Positions 18,866 to 31,281 of a DNA stretch of 64,000 nucleotides are shown one piece after another. Source of the DNA: Scandinavium goeteborgense. Lineage in GTDB: Bacteria; Pseudomonadota; Gammaproteobacteria; Enterobacterales; Enterobacteriaceae. How positions within the stretch are numbered: the stretch's first letter is position 1; every line of letters begins with the position of its first letter. The notes under the pieces are model-generated. The model saw nothing but the letters and a program-made list of their open reading frames with translations. It was not told the origin of the DNA and searched no databases. A program made the translations under genes and the position numbers. The stretch is from the NCBI RefSeq assembly GCF_003935895.2, contig NZ_CP054058.1:3949177-4013176 (forward strand), in the 5' to 3' direction.

Positions 18866-19741
18866 TTATTTCATATTCTTCCTGAATACTTTAGGGGGCA
18901 TCCCCGCATAACGCCGAAAAAATCTCGAGAAATAGGCCGCGTCACTAAAGCCCAAATAATCAGAGAGTTGTACTATCGACATGCTGGTGTATTGCAAACT
19001 TCGCTTCGCTTCAAGCATCAGCCGTTGGTGTAACACATTCAGCGCACTGCAGTTATGGAATTCATGGCACAAATAATTTAAATGGGTGACGGATAACCCC
19101 ACTGCCAGTGCGTATTCAGACATCGGAAGGTGTTCCCGATAATGGCTTTCAATATGACGGGCAAACTGTTGCATCACCGTGCGTCGGCGTTCAGCACGGT
19201 CTTCCGTCGGCATCACCCCCTGACACTGGCGATTGAGCCACACCAGCAGCGCACTGAGCATCGCATGCAGCATTAACTCACGGGCATCATTGTCCTGCTG
19301 ATATTCCTCCAGCAACGTCGAAAACAGAGTGCGTATGTGCGACCGGGACTGCGTTACGCTGACGCAATGTGGCTGATTCAGGACCCCAAGCTGGCGACCA
19401 AACTGCGCTTCGAATTGGCTGAGCAGCGGTAAGGCTAAAGACAAAACGTAGCCTTGCGTCCCGGGGGAAAAACGAAAACCGTGCACGCACAGCGAAGGCA
19501 CCACCTGAATGCTGGCTTCTTTGACGATTTTCCTTTGCCCTTCGATTTCAATTTCGGCCTGCCCTTTATGTAGATACAGCAGCTGCACCATCTCCGCATG
19601 CTGATGCACGCGGATGTGCCACTCATAAAGGCTGCTACGCTGATGGATGGATTCGCAATGCAGAAGTTCCGGCGTCGGCCAACCGAGCTGTTCGCCATAC
19701 AGCTTAAAGACGGGGATCGTGCTCTGTTGCGTCATACACAC
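18866..19741 (-). CDS. AraC-family regulator next to pobA (PobR-like)
   Basis: A 291-residue AraC/XylS regulator with an N-terminal cupin-like sensing half (HQHAEMVQLLYLHKGQAEIEI) and two C-terminal helix-turn-helix units ending GFSDAAYFSRFFRRYAGMPPKVFR. It lies 17 bases downstream of pobA on the same strand, so it is probably co-transcribed. AraC-type PobR proteins activate pobA in response to 4-hydroxybenzoate in several proteobacteria. The effector here is inferred from context. A start two codons downstream (MTQQ) is equally possible. Confidence 0.8.
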   Translation of the reverse strand: MCMTQQSTIPVFKLYGEQLGWPTPELLHCESIHQRSSLYEWHIRVHQHAEMVQLLYLHKGQAEIEIEGQRKIVKEASIQVVPSLCVHGFRFSPGTQGYVLSLALPLLSQFEAQFGRQLGVLNQPHCVSVTQSRSHIRTLFSTLLEEYQQDNDARELMLHAMLSALLVWLNRQCQGVMPTEDRAERRRTVMQQFARHIESHYREHLPMSEYALAVGLSVTHLNYLCHEFHNCSALNVLHQRLMLEAKRSLQYTSMSIVQLSDYLGFSDAAYFSRFFRRYAGMPPKVFRKNMK

Positions 19742-19758
19742 TCCTGCAGCAGGGAAAA

Positions 19759-21039
<1,281 letters not shown>

Positions 21040-21218
21040 TTAAATCAGGCAAAACGTGCACTTTTCAACGATCTTGTGAAACTGTGGAGCAGTTCAAAAA
21101 ACAGACGCTAAGCAGAAGTCATGTTCAGATTGTTTGATCTCGCCGGGCCTTGCTTCACGCGGCATTCAGGTAAAACCCGATATTAGAACCTGACAATAGC
21201 TAACCAAGAACGGTCGTA

Positions 21219-21995
21219 ATGGAAGCAGATAGCGCAGAACAACGAAAAGTCACCCAGTTATGTATTCAGTGCGCCCTGCTGTTGCTGCAACACGGGGCAG
21301 AAAGCGCGCTGGTCGATGAGCTATCAACTCGGCTCGGGGTCGCGCTGGGCATGAACGGCGTGGAAAGCGCCATCTCCTCGAATGCCATTGTGTTGACCAC
21401 GATTCTGGAAGGGAAATGCCTGACCACGACCCGCAAAAACAGCGATCGCGGCATCAACATGCACGTGGTGACCGAGGTCCAGCACATCGTGATCATGGCA
21501 GAGCACAGGCTGCTGGATGCCAAAGATGTCGATAAGCGTTTTTCACAGATAAAACCGCTGCGCTACCCACGCTGGTTGGTTGTCACAATGGTTGGCCTCT
21601 CCTGCGCCTGTTTCTGTAAGCTCAATAACGGCGGTTGGGACGGGGCCTTTGTCACTCTCTGCGCCAGCACGCTGGCCATGTACATCCGCCAGGTGCTGAC
21701 CCATCGCTCAATGCACCCGCAGATAAACTTTTGCATCACTGCCTTTGTGGCCACCAGCGTTTCCGGGTTGATGCTGCGCCTACCCGCGTTTCAGCAAACC
21801 TCTACGGTTGCGATGGCCGCCAGCGTGCTGCTTTTAGTCCCGGGCTTTCCTCTGATCAACGCCGTCGCCGATATGTTCAAAGGGCACATCAATACCGGGC
21901 TGGCGCGTTGGGCTATTGCCAGCCTGCTGACGCTCGCCACCTGTATCGGCGTCGTAATGGCGATGACGCTATGGGGGCTGCGCGGATGGGTATGA
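21219..21995 (+). CDS. yjjP: YjjP, ThrE-family exporter subunit
   Basis: 258 residues with a soluble N-terminal domain (about 1-115) and roughly five membrane helices, of the ThrE/DUF1212 type. With YjjB it forms a split version of the fused exporter. In E. coli YjjPB has been linked to succinate export. It starts ATGGAAGCAG and overlaps yjjB by 10 bases. Confidence 0.92.
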   Translation: MEADSAEQRKVTQLCIQCALLLLQHGAESALVDELSTRLGVALGMNGVESAISSNAIVLTTILEGKCLTTTRKNSDRGINMHVVTEVQHIVIMAEHRLLDAKDVDKRFSQIKPLRYPRWLVVTMVGLSCACFCKLNNGGWDGAFVTLCASTLAMYIRQVLTHRSMHPQINFCITAFVATSVSGLMLRLPAFQQTSTVAMAASVLLLVPGFPLINAVADMFKGHINTGLARWAIASLLTLATCIGVVMAMTLWGLRGWV

Positions 21996-22459
21996 TCGAT
22001 TTTTTGCAGACGCTGTTGCAGGACATGCTGCTGTCTGCCATTCCCGCCGTGGGTTTTGCGATGGTGTTTAACGTGCCGCACCGCGCGCTGGCTTGGTGCG
22101 CGCTGCTGGGTGCCATTGGCCACAGTTCGCGGATGGTGACCATGCTGGCAGGGATGAACATCGAATGGGCGACGTTTATCGCCTCAATGCTGGTGGGCAG
22201 CATTGGGATCCAATGGTCGCGCTGGTATCTGGCGCATCCTAAAATTTTCACCGTCGCCGCGGTCATTCCGATGTTTCCCGGTATTTCGGCCTATACCGCG
22301 ATGATCTCGGCGGTGAAAATCAGCCACGTCGGCTACAGCAACGACCTGATGATGCTGCTGCTGGAAAACTTCCTCAAAGCCACGTCGATCGTTGGTGCGC
22401 TGTCGATTGGATTATCGATCCCCGGTCTGTGGCTGTACCGAAAACGCCCGCGCGTCTGA
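21986..22459 (+). CDS. yjjB: YjjB, ThrE-family exporter subunit (DUF3815)
   Basis: A 157-residue membrane protein with four or five helices, supplying the C-terminal half of a ThrE-like transporter. It ends [11 protein letters not shown], like E. coli YjjB. The frame is open far upstream inside yjjP, but ATG 21986 matches the E. coli start (MGMIDFLQ versus MGVIEFLL) and length. Confidence 0.92.
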   Translation: MGMIDFLQTLLQDMLLSAIPAVGFAMVFNVPHRALAWCALLGAIGHSSRMVTMLAGMNIEWATFIASMLVGSIGIQWSRWYLAHPKIFTVAAVIPMFPGISAYTAMISAVKISHVGYSNDLMMLLLENFLKATSIVGALSIGLSIPGLWLYRKRPRV

Positions 22460-22561
22460 TCAACCTACCCGCGCGTGGCCTGGGGAATCTCCTCCCGCGC
22501 GCTGGTCTGTGCTACTATCAGCCCATGTTATACCTGTCGTCGTTTTGTTTGAGTAATTGCC

Positions 22562-23098
22562 ATGTCCTCCAGAATTTTAACGTCCAGCGTCATTGGGATT
22601 GATGCGTTTCTGCGCGATCCTGACGGCGTGTTAAACAATGCCGAAAACGGTGCTATCGCGGTGTTTGCCAATAACGCACCGGCGTTTTATGCCATCGCGC
22701 CCGAACGCCTGGCGCAACTGCTTGAGCTGGAGGCTAAACTTTCCCGACCAGGCAGCGACGTGGTACTGGATGGCCAATTCTTTGATGAGCCGACGGCCGC
22801 GCCGGTTGCCGTACCGATGGGCAAATTTGCCATGTATGCCGACTGGCAGCCGGATGCTGATTTTCAGCGGATGGCCGCGTTGTGGGGCATCTCGCTGACG
22901 CAGCCCGCCACGCCGGAAGAGCTGGCCTCTTTTACTGCCTACTGGCAGGCCGAAGGCAAAGTGTTCCATCACGTTCAGTGGCAGCAGAAACTGGCGCGCA
23001 GTCTGCAAATCGGGCGAGCCAGCAGCGGGCAACCGAGACGCGACCTCAACACGCTCTCCGAGCCCGATAATCAAATTCCCCCAGGTTTCCGAGGTTAA
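22562..23098 (+). CDS. dnaT: Primosomal protein DnaT
   Basis: A 178-residue primosome component that acts with PriA and PriB to load DnaB at stalled forks. The N-terminal [15 protein letters not shown] and C-terminal ALWGISL ... [10 protein letters not shown] segments match E. coli DnaT. It is followed after 2 bases by dnaC. Confidence 0.96.
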   Translation: MSSRILTSSVIGIDAFLRDPDGVLNNAENGAIAVFANNAPAFYAIAPERLAQLLELEAKLSRPGSDVVLDGQFFDEPTAAPVAVPMGKFAMYADWQPDADFQRMAALWGISLTQPATPEELASFTAYWQAEGKVFHHVQWQQKLARSLQIGRASSGQPRRDLNTLSEPDNQIPPGFRG

Positions 23099-23100
23099 TA

Positions 23101-23838
23101 ATGAAAAATGTTGGTGATCTGATGCTGCGCCTGCAGAAAATGATGCCGAAACATATTGAACCGGCATTCAAAACGGGTGAAGAACTGCTGGCCTGGCAAA
23201 AAGAACAGGGCCAGCTGCGCTCTGCCGCGCTGGAACGCGAAAACCGGGCGATGAAAATGCAACGAACGTTCAACCGTTCCGGCATTCGTCCGCTGCACCA
23301 GAACTGTTCTTTTGATAACTACCGCGTGGAAAGCGACGGGCAGATGAACGCGTTATCCAAAGCCCGCCAGTACGTCGAAGAGTTCGACGGCAACATCGCC
23401 AGCTTCATCTTTTCCGGTAAACCGGGAACCGGCAAAAACCATCTGGCGGCAGCCATCTGCAATGAGCTGCTGCTGCGCGGGAAATCGGTGTTGATCATCA
23501 CTGTCGCCGATATCATGTCCGCCATGAAAGACACCTTTTCTAACCGCGAAACCACCGAAGAGAAGCTGCTGAACGATCTGAGTAATGTTGATCTGCTGGT
23601 GATCGATGAGATCGGCGTTCAGACGGAATCGCGCTACGAGAAAGTGATCATCAATCAGATCGTCGATCGCCGTTCCTCATCAAAACGTCCGACCGGTATG
23701 CTGACCAACAGCAACATGGACGAGATGAATAAGCTGCTGGGTGAACGCGTCATGGACCGTATGCGTCTGGGCAACAGCCTGTGGGTGATTTTCAACTGGG
23801 AAAGCTACCGCAGCCGCGTGACAGGTAAAGAGTATTGA
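23101..23838 (+). CDS. dnaC: Helicase loader DnaC
   Basis: A 245-residue AAA+ ATPase that loads DnaB onto DNA. It has Walker A SGKPGTGKNHLAA, Walker B LLVIDEIG, sensor LTNSNM and an arginine-finger region RVMDRMR. Length equals E. coli DnaC. It is translationally coupled to dnaT. Confidence 0.97.
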   Translation: MKNVGDLMLRLQKMMPKHIEPAFKTGEELLAWQKEQGQLRSAALERENRAMKMQRTFNRSGIRPLHQNCSFDNYRVESDGQMNALSKARQYVEEFDGNIASFIFSGKPGTGKNHLAAAICNELLLRGKSVLIITVADIMSAMKDTFSNRETTEEKLLNDLSNVDLLVIDEIGVQTESRYEKVIINQIVDRRSSSKRPTGMLTNSNMDEMNKLLGERVMDRMRLGNSLWVIFNWESYRSRVTGKEY

Positions 23839-23847
23839 GATTTTTCC

Positions 23848-23879
23848 GAACCCCGGCAGCGCTATACTGGCCGGGGTTC
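23848..23879 (+). terminator. Hairpin after dnaC, overlapping a -10 for yjjA
   Basis: 10-base stem GAACCCCGGC / GCCGGGGTTC. Its loop contains TATACT (23863-23868), 36-31 bases before the yjjA start, which could act as a -10. No T run follows, so it may be a weak terminator or a leader hairpin. Confidence 0.5.
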
Positions 23880-23898
23880 AGTCAACTGAGAAAAATCT

Positions 23899-24390
23899 AT
23901 GAATACTGCTAAACGTCTTCTTTGCACCGCCGCGCTGACCAGCGCCCTGCTCTCTACCAGCACCTTTGCGATTTCCCTGAGCGACACGCTTTCCAGCGCG
24001 GCAAGCGAACTGAGCGGCTCAAGCACCTCATCAACAGGCACCAACTCGCTTTCCTCGCTGACCAGCCTGCTTAACGGCAGCGGCAAAGCGCTGAGCGCCG
24101 ACAACATGAACAACGCGGCGGGGATCCTCAGCTACTGTGCCCAACAGAAACTGACTTCCGTGACCGACACCGAAAACGTGAAGAACCAGGTGCTGGATAA
24201 ACTGGGCCTGGATACCGCGCCAGAGCAGAAAGCCGATACCAACTATATGGACGGTATTCAGGGTCTGCTGAATGCCCAAAACGGCCAGCAGTTGAATCTA
24301 AGTTCACTGGGTGATTCCGCCCTCGGAAAACAAGTAAAAACCAAGGCTTGCGATCTGGTGCTCAAACAAGGCGCTAATTTCCTTTCCTGA
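23899..24390 (+). CDS. yjjA: YjjA family periplasmic protein (DUF2501)
   Basis: A 163-residue protein with a signal peptide (LLCTAALTSALLSTSTFA) and a Ser/Thr-rich stretch near residues 27-60. It is followed by a conserved domain with two cysteines (SYCAQQKL and TKACDLVL) that could form a disulphide. Length matches E. coli YjjA. The function is unknown. Confidence 0.9.
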   Translation: MNTAKRLLCTAALTSALLSTSTFAISLSDTLSSAASELSGSSTSSTGTNSLSSLTSLLNGSGKALSADNMNNAAGILSYCAQQKLTSVTDTENVKNQVLDKLGLDTAPEQKADTNYMDGIQGLLNAQNGQQLNLSSLGDSALGKQVKTKACDLVLKQGANFLS

Positions 24391-24401
24391 TCCCCGCTAA
24401 A

Positions 24402-24434
24402 CACCCGCCCACACCGGATGTGAGCGGGTTAAAA
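24402..24434 (+). terminator. Intrinsic terminator of yjjA
   Basis: ACCCGC-C-CACA / TGTG-A-GCGGGT stem around CCGGA, followed by TAAAAAT, 12 bases past the yjjA stop. Confidence 0.7.
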
Positions 24435-24483
24435 ATCCCCCACTTCTAATCCAAATCTGAATCAGCGCACATTTTAATGACGC

Positions 24484-24545
24484 TATAATTGCAGCAATAT
24501 GGCACTGCAATTACAGTGTAGGGTCAAAAAAATAGTGTCGGGTCA
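24484..24545 (+). promoter_or_regulatory. opgB control region: palindrome over a -10, then direct repeat
   Basis: TATAAT (24484-24489) overlaps a palindrome with 9-base arms, TAATTGCAG / CTGCAATTA (24486-24494 and 24505-24513). Immediately after is a 12-base direct repeat AGTGT[A/C]GGGTCA at 24515-24526 and 24534-24545 (19-base period). The layout suggests a regulator binding over the promoter and in the leader of opgB. No regulator is identified. Confidence 0.45.
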
Positions 24546-24575
24546 GCGGATGGCCTGTGTGACTGAGGATTTGCT

Positions 24576-26867
24576 GTGTCCGAGCTTGTTTCTATTGCTC
24601 TGTTTCTCGCTTCCGTCGTGATTTATTCATGGAAAGCGGGACGTAATACCTGGTGGTTTGCGTCCATCCTGATGGTGCTTGGACTTTTTGTGGTCCTGAA
24701 CCTGACCCTTTACGCCAGTGACTATTTCACCGGCGACGGCATTAACGATGCCGTGCTCTATACCCTGACCAACAGCCTGACCGGCGCGGGTATCAGCAAA
24801 TACATTCTGCCCGGCATTGGTCTGGTCCTGGCGCTGGTTCTGGTCTTTGGTGGACTCGGCTGGGTGTTACGCCGTCGTCGCCATCATCCACATCATCTTG
24901 GCTACAGCGTCCTGGCGCTGGGGCTGGCGCTCGCGTCAGTGGATGCCAGTCCGGCGTTTCGCCAGATAACCGAACTGGTAAAATCCCAGTCCCGCGATGG
25001 CGATCCGGACTTTGCCGCCTGGTATAAAGAGCCGTCGAAATCTATTCCAAATCCGAAGCTGAACCTGGTGTATATCTACGGTGAAAGCCTCGAGCGCACC
25101 TATTTCGATAATAAAGCGTTCCCGAATCTGACGCCGGAACTCGGTAAGCTCAAAGGTGAAAGCATCGATTTCAGCCACACCATGCAGCTGCCGGGCACCG
25201 ATTACACCATCGCCGGCATGGTTGCCTCCCAGTGTGGGATTCCGCTGTTCGCGCCGTTTGAAGGCAACGCCTCGGCCTCGGTCTCGAGCTTCTTCCCGCA
25301 GAACATTTGCCTCGGCGACATCCTGAAGAACTCGGGCTACAAAAACTACTTTATGCAGGGCGCTAACCTGCGCTTCGCCGGGAAAGACGTGTTCCTGCAA
25401 TCGCACGGCTTTGACCATCTTTACGGCGCCGAAGAGCTGAAAACTCTCGTTCCGGACCCAAGCTATCGCAACGACTGGGGCTTCTACGACGACACGGTTC
25501 TCGACGAAGTGTGGAAAAAGTACGAAGAGCTGTCCAAATCCGGCCAGCGTTTCTCGCTGTTCACGCTGACGGTCGACACGCATCACCCGGATGGATTTAT
25601 CTCCCGCACCTGCGATCGCAAAAAGTACGAGATTGACGGGAAAACCAACCAGTCATTCAGCGCGGTGACCTGCAGTCAGGAACACGTGGCGGCGCTGATC
25701 GAAAAAATCAAAGCCTCGCCGTACTTTAAGAACACGGTGATCGTGGTCTCGTCTGACCATCTGGCGATGAAAAACACCGCCTGGGATTACCTCAATAAAC
25801 AGGATCGCAGCAACCTGTTCTTCGTGATTCGTGGCGATAAGCCGCAGCAGGAAGTGATGGGCGTGAAGCGCAGCACCATGGATAACGGCGCGACGGTGCT
25901 GGATATTCTTGGCGGCGATAACTTTATCGGCCTGGGGCGCAGTAGCCTGTCCGGCCAGTCTCTGGCGGAAGTGTTCCTCAACATGAAAGAGAAAGTGCTG
26001 GCGTGGAAGCCGGACATTATACGCCTGTGGAACTTCCCGAAATCGATCAAAGATTTCACCATCGACGAGCAGAAAGGGATGATTGCGTTCTCCGGGTCGC
26101 ACTTCCGTCTGCCGCTGTTGCTGCGGGTGTCGGATAACCGCGTTGAGCCGCTGCCGGAAAGTGAATACTCCGCCCCGCTGCGTTACCAGCTGGCAGATTT
26201 CGCCCCGCGCGACAACTTCATGTGGATTGACCGCTGCTACAAAATGGCCCAGCTGTGGGCGCCGGAACTGGCGCTGTCCACCGACTGGTGCGTGTCTCAG
26301 GGCCAGCTTGGCGGCCAGCAAAAGGTGCAGCACGTCGACAAAGCCCAATGGAAAGGCAAAGCCGCGTTTAAAGACGTGGTTATCGACATGGAGCGCTATA
26401 AAGGCAACGTCGATACCCTGAAAATTGTCGATAACGACATTCGTTATAAAGCGGACAGTTTCATTTTCAACGTCGCCGGTGCGCCGGAAGAGGTCAAACA
26501 GTTCAGCGGGATTTCACGCCCGGAGAGCTGGGGCCGCTGGTCTAACGCGCAGCTGGGCAATGAAGTGAAGATTGAGTACAAAACGCCGCTGCCGCCGAAA
26601 TTCGACCTGGTGATCACCGCCAAAGCCTATGGCGAAAATGCAGATAAACCGATTCCGGTACGCGTTGGCAACAGTGAGCAAACGCTGACTCTGGGCAAAG
26701 ACGTCACCACCACCACGCTGCATTTCGACAACCCGACGAACAGCAACCAGCTGACCATCGTCCCGCCGGACCCGCAAACCACCAACGAGGGCAACATTCT
26801 CGGTCACGCCCCGCGCCAGCTGGGAATTGGGATGGTGGAAATCAAAGTGGTGAAATCGGAAGGGTAA
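24576..26867 (+). CDS. opgB: Phosphoglycerol transferase I (OPG decoration)
   Basis: A 763-residue inner-membrane enzyme that transfers phosphoglycerol from phosphatidylglycerol to periplasmic glucans. It has an N-terminal membrane domain of about four helices (to residue ~135) and a large periplasmic sulfatase-like catalytic domain with [10 protein letters not shown] (nucleophile threonine region), DTHHPDGF and SSDHLAM metal-site motifs. The start is GTG 24576, as length and alignment to E. coli OpgB (763 aa) require. Confidence 0.96.
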   Translation: MSELVSIALFLASVVIYSWKAGRNTWWFASILMVLGLFVVLNLTLYASDYFTGDGINDAVLYTLTNSLTGAGISKYILPGIGLVLALVLVFGGLGWVLRRRRHHPHHLGYSVLALGLALASVDASPAFRQITELVKSQSRDGDPDFAAWYKEPSKSIPNPKLNLVYIYGESLERTYFDNKAFPNLTPELGKLKGESIDFSHTMQLPGTDYTIAGMVASQCGIPLFAPFEGNASASVSSFFPQNICLGDILKNSGYKNYFMQGANLRFAGKDVFLQSHGFDHLYGAEELKTLVPDPSYRNDWGFYDDTVLDEVWKKYEELSKSGQRFSLFTLTVDTHHPDGFISRTCDRKKYEIDGKTNQSFSAVTCSQEHVAALIEKIKASPYFKNTVIVVSSDHLAMKNTAWDYLNKQDRSNLFFVIRGDKPQQEVMGVKRSTMDNGATVLDILGGDNFIGLGRSSLSGQSLAEVFLNMKEKVLAWKPDIIRLWNFPKSIKDFTIDEQKGMIAFSGSHFRLPLLLRVSDNRVEPLPESEYSAPLRYQLADFAPRDNFMWIDRCYKMAQLWAPELALSTDWCVSQGQLGGQQKVQHVDKAQWKGKAAFKDVVIDMERYKGNVDTLKIVDNDIRYKADSFIFNVAGAPEEVKQFSGISRPESWGRWSNAQLGNEVKIEYKTPLPPKFDLVITAKAYGENADKPIPVRVGNSEQTLTLGKDVTTTTLHFDNPTNSNQLTIVPPDPQTTNEGNILGHAPRQLGIGMVEIKVVKSEG

Positions 26868-26895
26868 AAAGGGGAGCTTCGGCTCCCCCTTTTTT
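26866..26895 (+). terminator. Strong intrinsic terminator of opgB
   Basis: GGGGAGC-TTCG-GCTCCCC tetraloop hairpin flanked by AAAAA and a TTTTTT run, directly at the opgB stop. Confidence 0.92.
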
Positions 26896-26969
26896 GCCCG
26901 GTGGCGCGATGCTGACCGGGCCTACACAATCAGATTTTGTAGGCCCGGCAAGCCTGCGCCGCCGGGCGT
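26896..26969. repeat. REP pair (BIME) between opgB and tsr
   Basis: Two inverted REP units: GCCCGGTGGCGCGATG...CCGGGCCTAC and GTAGGCCCGGCAAG...CGCCGGGC. They lie between convergent genes and probably stabilise 3' ends or bind gyrase or IHF. Confidence 0.85.
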
Positions 26970-26977
26970 TATCAACG

Positions 26978-28645
26978 TCAGAAGGTTTCCCAGTTATCAC
27001 CGTTTTCAGACGCTGCGGCTTTACGCAGCGTCTGAACCGGCGCACTGGTTTTCAGGGCTGATGACTCACGCTTCGCTGCCAGCTGCGACTGCTGAATACG
27101 AAACACTGCCACCGCCTGCGTCAGACGGCTCGCCTGCTCTTCCAGCGCTGCGGCTGCAGATGCGGACTCTTCCACCAGCGAGGCGTTTTGCTGCGTCACA
27201 CGGTCCATCTCGGACACCGCCAGACCCACCTGATCGATCCCTCGGCTCTGCTCGTCGGATGCCGACGCGATTTCACCCATGATGTCAGTCACGCGGGTGA
27301 CCGCATTCACGATTTCATCCATCGTTTCACCGGCACTTTCCACCAGCGTTGAACCGATATCCACCCGGCTCACGGAGTCTTCAATCAGGCTCTTGATCTC
27401 ACGTGCCGCCTGGGCGCTACGCTGGGCCAGATTACGCACTTCACCAGCGACCACCGCAAAACCACGGCCCTGTTCACCGGCACGCGCGGCTTCTACTGCC
27501 GCGTTCAGCGCCAGAATGTTAGTCTGGAAGGCAATTCCGTCAATAACGCTGATGATGTCGGCAATTTTCTGCGAACTGCTGGTGATATCGCGCATCGTCT
27601 GCACCACGTTATCCACCACTTTACCGCCTTTCTGGGCGGTTTCCGACGCGCTCAGCGCCAGATGGCTCGCCTGGCGGGCGTTTTCGGCGTTCTGTTTCAC
27701 CGTCGCGGTCAGTTCTTCCATGCTCGCAGCGGTCTCTTCCAGAGAAGCGGCCTGCTGTTCGGTACGAGAAGAGAGATCATTGTTGCCCATCGCGATTTCG
27801 GTGGCACCGCTGTAAATCGCATCGGCACCGTTACGCACTTCGCCAACGGTACGCACCAGCTCGCTCTGCATATGACGCAGAGAATCCGCCAGTTGACCCA
27901 TTTCGTTGCTGCCGTGCACGTCGATAGGCTTCACCAGGTCGCCCCCGGCAATATGACGAATGCTGTCGATAACCCGCGTCAGCGGCTGGATCAACGCTTT
28001 GTGGATCCCAAGCCAGACCACTACGATCACCACCAGCACCGCGACCAGCACGCTGATCAACACCCAGATCGCCTGATTGTATGAGCTGCTGTTATCTTCC
28101 ACTGCCAGCTCATACAGATGATCGTTTTGCTGGAAATAGGTCACGTAGGCATTCTCAAACCCATCCTGATAGCGCTGAGTGGGCTGATCGAAGAAGTCGT
28201 TGATCTTACCCGCGCCCAGCAACTGGATCAGCTCCGCCAGCGCGCCGTGATAGATATCGTAATTACGTTTAATGTCGAGCGCGGCCGCTTCACTCTGGCG
28301 CGGATCGCGCGGCTGGGCTTCATATTCCGCCCAACGCTTTTCCGCATCATTGAGAGAGGCGGTGGCAATCTTCATCAGATCGGCCACGGTCGCGCCACTG
28401 CCGATATTGTTCTGATCCATCATGTAGCGGATCCCGGCACGGTTGAGGGTGTTACGGGTTTGCAGCAGAGCCACCCAGCTGCCGTTCAGCGTGGCCTGCT
28501 GCTGGCGGATGGTTTGCAGAACGGTGAAGTTTTCTTTGTCGTGTTTCAGCGCGTTAAAGAACAGACCGCCGGATGTCAGTTGTAAAAGGCCAAATATGAC
28601 CAAAACCAGCACGAGGCTGGTCACAATTTTGATGCGAGTTAACAT
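26978..28645 (-). CDS. tsr: Serine chemoreceptor Tsr
   Basis: A 555-residue methyl-accepting chemotaxis protein. It has TM1 at about residues 7-33 and a periplasmic four-helix ligand domain with the serine-site residues of E. coli Tsr conserved ([14 protein letters not shown] and DQPTQ). TM2 (near 190-213) and a HAMP linker follow. The signalling tip with the conserved hairpin [20 protein letters not shown] is intact. The C-terminal pentapeptide NWETF docks CheR and CheB. A flagellar sigma-28 promoter lies upstream. Confidence 0.97.
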   Translation of the reverse strand: MLTRIKIVTSLVLVLVIFGLLQLTSGGLFFNALKHDKENFTVLQTIRQQQATLNGSWVALLQTRNTLNRAGIRYMMDQNNIGSGATVADLMKIATASLNDAEKRWAEYEAQPRDPRQSEAAALDIKRNYDIYHGALAELIQLLGAGKINDFFDQPTQRYQDGFENAYVTYFQQNDHLYELAVEDNSSSYNQAIWVLISVLVAVLVVIVVVWLGIHKALIQPLTRVIDSIRHIAGGDLVKPIDVHGSNEMGQLADSLRHMQSELVRTVGEVRNGADAIYSGATEIAMGNNDLSSRTEQQAASLEETAASMEELTATVKQNAENARQASHLALSASETAQKGGKVVDNVVQTMRDITSSSQKIADIISVIDGIAFQTNILALNAAVEAARAGEQGRGFAVVAGEVRNLAQRSAQAAREIKSLIEDSVSRVDIGSTLVESAGETMDEIVNAVTRVTDIMGEIASASDEQSRGIDQVGLAVSEMDRVTQQNASLVEESASAAAALEEQASRLTQAVAVFRIQQSQLAAKRESSALKTSAPVQTLRKAAASENGDNWETF

Positions 28646-28676
28646 TTTTTCTCTTTCCTGTGGGAAGTTAACAGTT

Positions 28677-28703
28677 AATTCGGCCTGAAAAGAGAAAACT
28701 TTA
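28677..28703 (-). promoter_or_regulatory. Sigma-28 (FliA) promoter of tsr
   Basis: On the minus strand: -35 TAAAGTTT (28703-28696), an 11-base spacer, then GCCGAATT (28684-28677), against the consensus TAAAGTTT-N11-GCCGATAA. It matches the known E. coli tsr promoter layout. Confidence 0.88.
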
Positions 28704-28865
28704 AGGAAATTCCTACTGTTTCACGGATACGCCATGGATTTTCACTGGCGCAATTCGCTATCGCCGTCTATGACCCGCAGCGAATAGCCTCTCAGCCGTT
28801 GCGTGAGGGGGAAAATTACGTTGTGATCTCAATCACATATTTAACCCCACGTCCCACCCGCTCCA

Positions 28866-28913
28866 ACCGCTCGCCACTACAAAAGACCGCTTAAACGCCC
28901 ATACAACCACTCA
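28866..28913 (+). promoter_or_regulatory. Three BtsR-like direct repeats upstream of btsT
   Basis: ACCGCTCG (28866), ACCGCTTA (28886) and ACCACTCA (28906) are spaced exactly 20 bases apart. The BtsR (YehT) binding motif is a direct repeat of ACC[G/A]CT[C/T]A. E. coli btsT has two copies with, as I recall, a 13-base spacer; here the spacer is 12 and a third, weaker copy is present. This predicts pyruvate-responsive BtsSR control. Confidence 0.6.
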
Positions 28914-29027
28914 CCGATTTTCCGCCCCGGACGCGCGTGAAGCTCTGGCACCATAGCTCCCAGCATCAATACCACCAGAAGTCGTTGTAACACTTCACTC
29001 ATTCTTATAAACGCCAGGTTTTTAACT

Positions 29028-31181
29028 ATGGATATGAAAAAACTTCTCAAGCATGTGCCGTGGGCCATTATCGGGATCATCGGGGCATTCTGCCTGTCGG
29101 TGGTTGCCCTGCGTCGCGGCGAGCACGTTAGCGCCCTGTGGATCGTGGTCGCCTCGGTCTCGGTGTATCTGGTGGCCTATCGCTACTACAGCCTGTACAT
29201 CGCCCAGAAGGTGATGAAACTTGATGAGACCCGCGCCACGCCTGCGGTTATCAATAACGATGGTCTGAACTACGTGCCGACCAACCGCTACGTGCTGTTC
29301 GGGCACCACTTTGCGGCGATTGCGGGCGCAGGCCCGCTGGTCGGCCCGGTGCTGGCGGCACAAATGGGCTACCTGCCCGGCACGCTGTGGCTGCTGGCCG
29401 GCGTCGTGCTGGCCGGGGCGGTGCAGGACTTTATGGTGCTGTTTATCTCCTCGCGCCGGAACGGTTCGTCGCTCGGTGAAATGGTGAAAGAGGAAATGGG
29501 CCGCGTGCCGGGCTCGATTGCCCTGTTCGGCTGCTTCCTGATCATGATTATTATCCTGGCGGTACTGGCGCTTATCGTGGTGAAAGCCCTCGCCGAAAGC
29601 CCGTGGGGCGTGTTCACTGTCTGCTCGACCGTGCCGATTGCGCTGTTTATGGGGATCTACATGCGCTTTATTCGCCCCGGTCGCGTGGGTGAAATCTCGG
29701 TTATTGGCATCGTGCTGCTGGTGGCTTCCATCTGGTTCGGCGGCGTCATCGCCCACGACCCGTACTGGGGACCGGCGCTGACCTTTAAAGACACCACCAT
29801 TACCTTCGCGCTGATTGGCTACGCCTTTGTTTCCGCGCTACTGCCGGTGTGGCTGATTCTGGCCCCGCGCGATTACCTCGCCACCTTCCTGAAAATTGGG
29901 GTAATTGTCGGCCTGGCGCTCGGCATTGTTATCCTCAACCCTGAGCTGAAAATGCCTGCGGTGACGCAGTACATCGACGGGACCGGTCCGCTGTGGAAAG
30001 GCGCGATGTTCCCGTTCCTGTTCATCACCATCGCCTGCGGTGCGGTGTCTGGTTTCCATGCGCTGATTGCGTCCGGCACCACACCGAAGCTGCTGGCGAA
30101 TGAAAAAGACGCGCGTCTGATTGGCTATGGCGCAATGCTGATGGAGTCCTTCGTGGCGATCATGGCGCTGGTGGCGGCGTCTATCATCGAACCGGGCCTC
30201 TATTTCGCGATGAACACCCCGCCTGCGGGCCTCGGCATCACCATGCCGAACCTGCACGAAATGGGTGGCGAAAACGCGGCGATGATCATGGCACAGCTGA
30301 AAGATGCCAGCGTTCACGCCGCGGCAACGGTCAGTTCTTGGGGCTTCGTGATTTCACCTGAGCAAATCATGCAGACCGCGAAAGACATCGGCGAGCCGTC
30401 GATTCTGAACCGTGCCGGTGGCGCACCGACGCTTGCCGTCGGGATTGCCCACGTGTTCCACAAAGTCATGCCGATGGCCGACATGGGCTTCTGGTATCAC
30501 TTCGGTATCCTGTTCGAAGCGCTGTTCATCCTCACTGCGCTGGATGCGGGCACCCGTGCGGGCCGCTTCATGTTGCAGGATTTGCTCGGTAACTTCGTGC
30601 CATTCCTGAAGAAAACCGACTCTCTGGTGGCGGGTATCGCCGGGACAGCAGGCTGCGTCGGCCTGTGGGGTTATCTGCTGTATCAGGGCGTGGTTGACCC
30701 GCTGGGCGGCGTGAAGAGCCTGTGGCCACTGTTCGGTATCTCTAACCAGATGCTGGCGGCCGTGGCGCTGGTGCTCGGCACCGTGGTGCTGGTGAAAATG
30801 AAGCGCACCAAATACATCTGGGTGACCGTGGTTCCTGCGCTGTGGCTGCTGCTGTGCACCACCTGGGCGCTCGGTCTGAAGCTGTTCAGTGCTAACCCGC
30901 AGCTGGAAGGCTTCTTCTTCATGGCTAACCAGTACAAAGAGAAAATTGCTGCGGGCAGCGCAGACCTGACGGCCCAGCAGATTGCTAACATGAACCACAT
31001 CGTTATCAACAACTACACCAACGCGGGGCTTAGCATCCTGTTCCTGGTGGTGGTTTACAGCATCATTTTCTACGGCATCAAAACCTGTATGAAGGCTCGC
31101 GCTATCGACGCGCGAACCGACAAAGAGACGCCGTATGTTCCGGTGCCAGAAGGTGGCGTGAAAACCTCTTCACACCATTAA
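29028..31181 (+). CDS. btsT: Pyruvate/H+ symporter BtsT
   Basis: A 717-residue CstA-family transporter with about 16-18 membrane helices, almost identical to E. coli BtsT (YjiY). The conserved CstA core ([31 protein letters not shown]) is intact. It imports pyruvate under nutrient limitation and is induced by the BtsS/BtsR two-component system. yjiX and yjiA follow, as in E. coli. Confidence 0.96.
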   Translation: MDMKKLLKHVPWAIIGIIGAFCLSVVALRRGEHVSALWIVVASVSVYLVAYRYYSLYIAQKVMKLDETRATPAVINNDGLNYVPTNRYVLFGHHFAAIAGAGPLVGPVLAAQMGYLPGTLWLLAGVVLAGAVQDFMVLFISSRRNGSSLGEMVKEEMGRVPGSIALFGCFLIMIIILAVLALIVVKALAESPWGVFTVCSTVPIALFMGIYMRFIRPGRVGEISVIGIVLLVASIWFGGVIAHDPYWGPALTFKDTTITFALIGYAFVSALLPVWLILAPRDYLATFLKIGVIVGLALGIVILNPELKMPAVTQYIDGTGPLWKGAMFPFLFITIACGAVSGFHALIASGTTPKLLANEKDARLIGYGAMLMESFVAIMALVAASIIEPGLYFAMNTPPAGLGITMPNLHEMGGENAAMIMAQLKDASVHAAATVSSWGFVISPEQIMQTAKDIGEPSILNRAGGAPTLAVGIAHVFHKVMPMADMGFWYHFGILFEALFILTALDAGTRAGRFMLQDLLGNFVPFLKKTDSLVAGIAGTAGCVGLWGYLLYQGVVDPLGGVKSLWPLFGISNQMLAAVALVLGTVVLVKMKRTKYIWVTVVPALWLLLCTTWALGLKLFSANPQLEGFFFMANQYKEKIAAGSADLTAQQIANMNHIVINNYTNAGLSILFLVVVYSIIFYGIKTCMKARAIDARTDKETPYVPVPEGGVKTSSHH

Positions 31182-31281
31182 TCCGCTGACTTCTTCCTCT
31201 CCCTTAGGGATAGGAAGAAGTGAGGGTAACAACGCCTGGCGGATCACATCCGTCAGGCTTTACGCTTATAGGGATGGCACA

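Noticed and set aside
28877-29002. A 41-codon minus-strand frame with a hydrophobic stretch (LLVVLMLGAMV) between tsr and btsT.
   Set aside because: It lies over the BtsR-like repeats and btsT leader, has no convincing ribosome site, and no known small protein matches; regulatory DNA explains it better.
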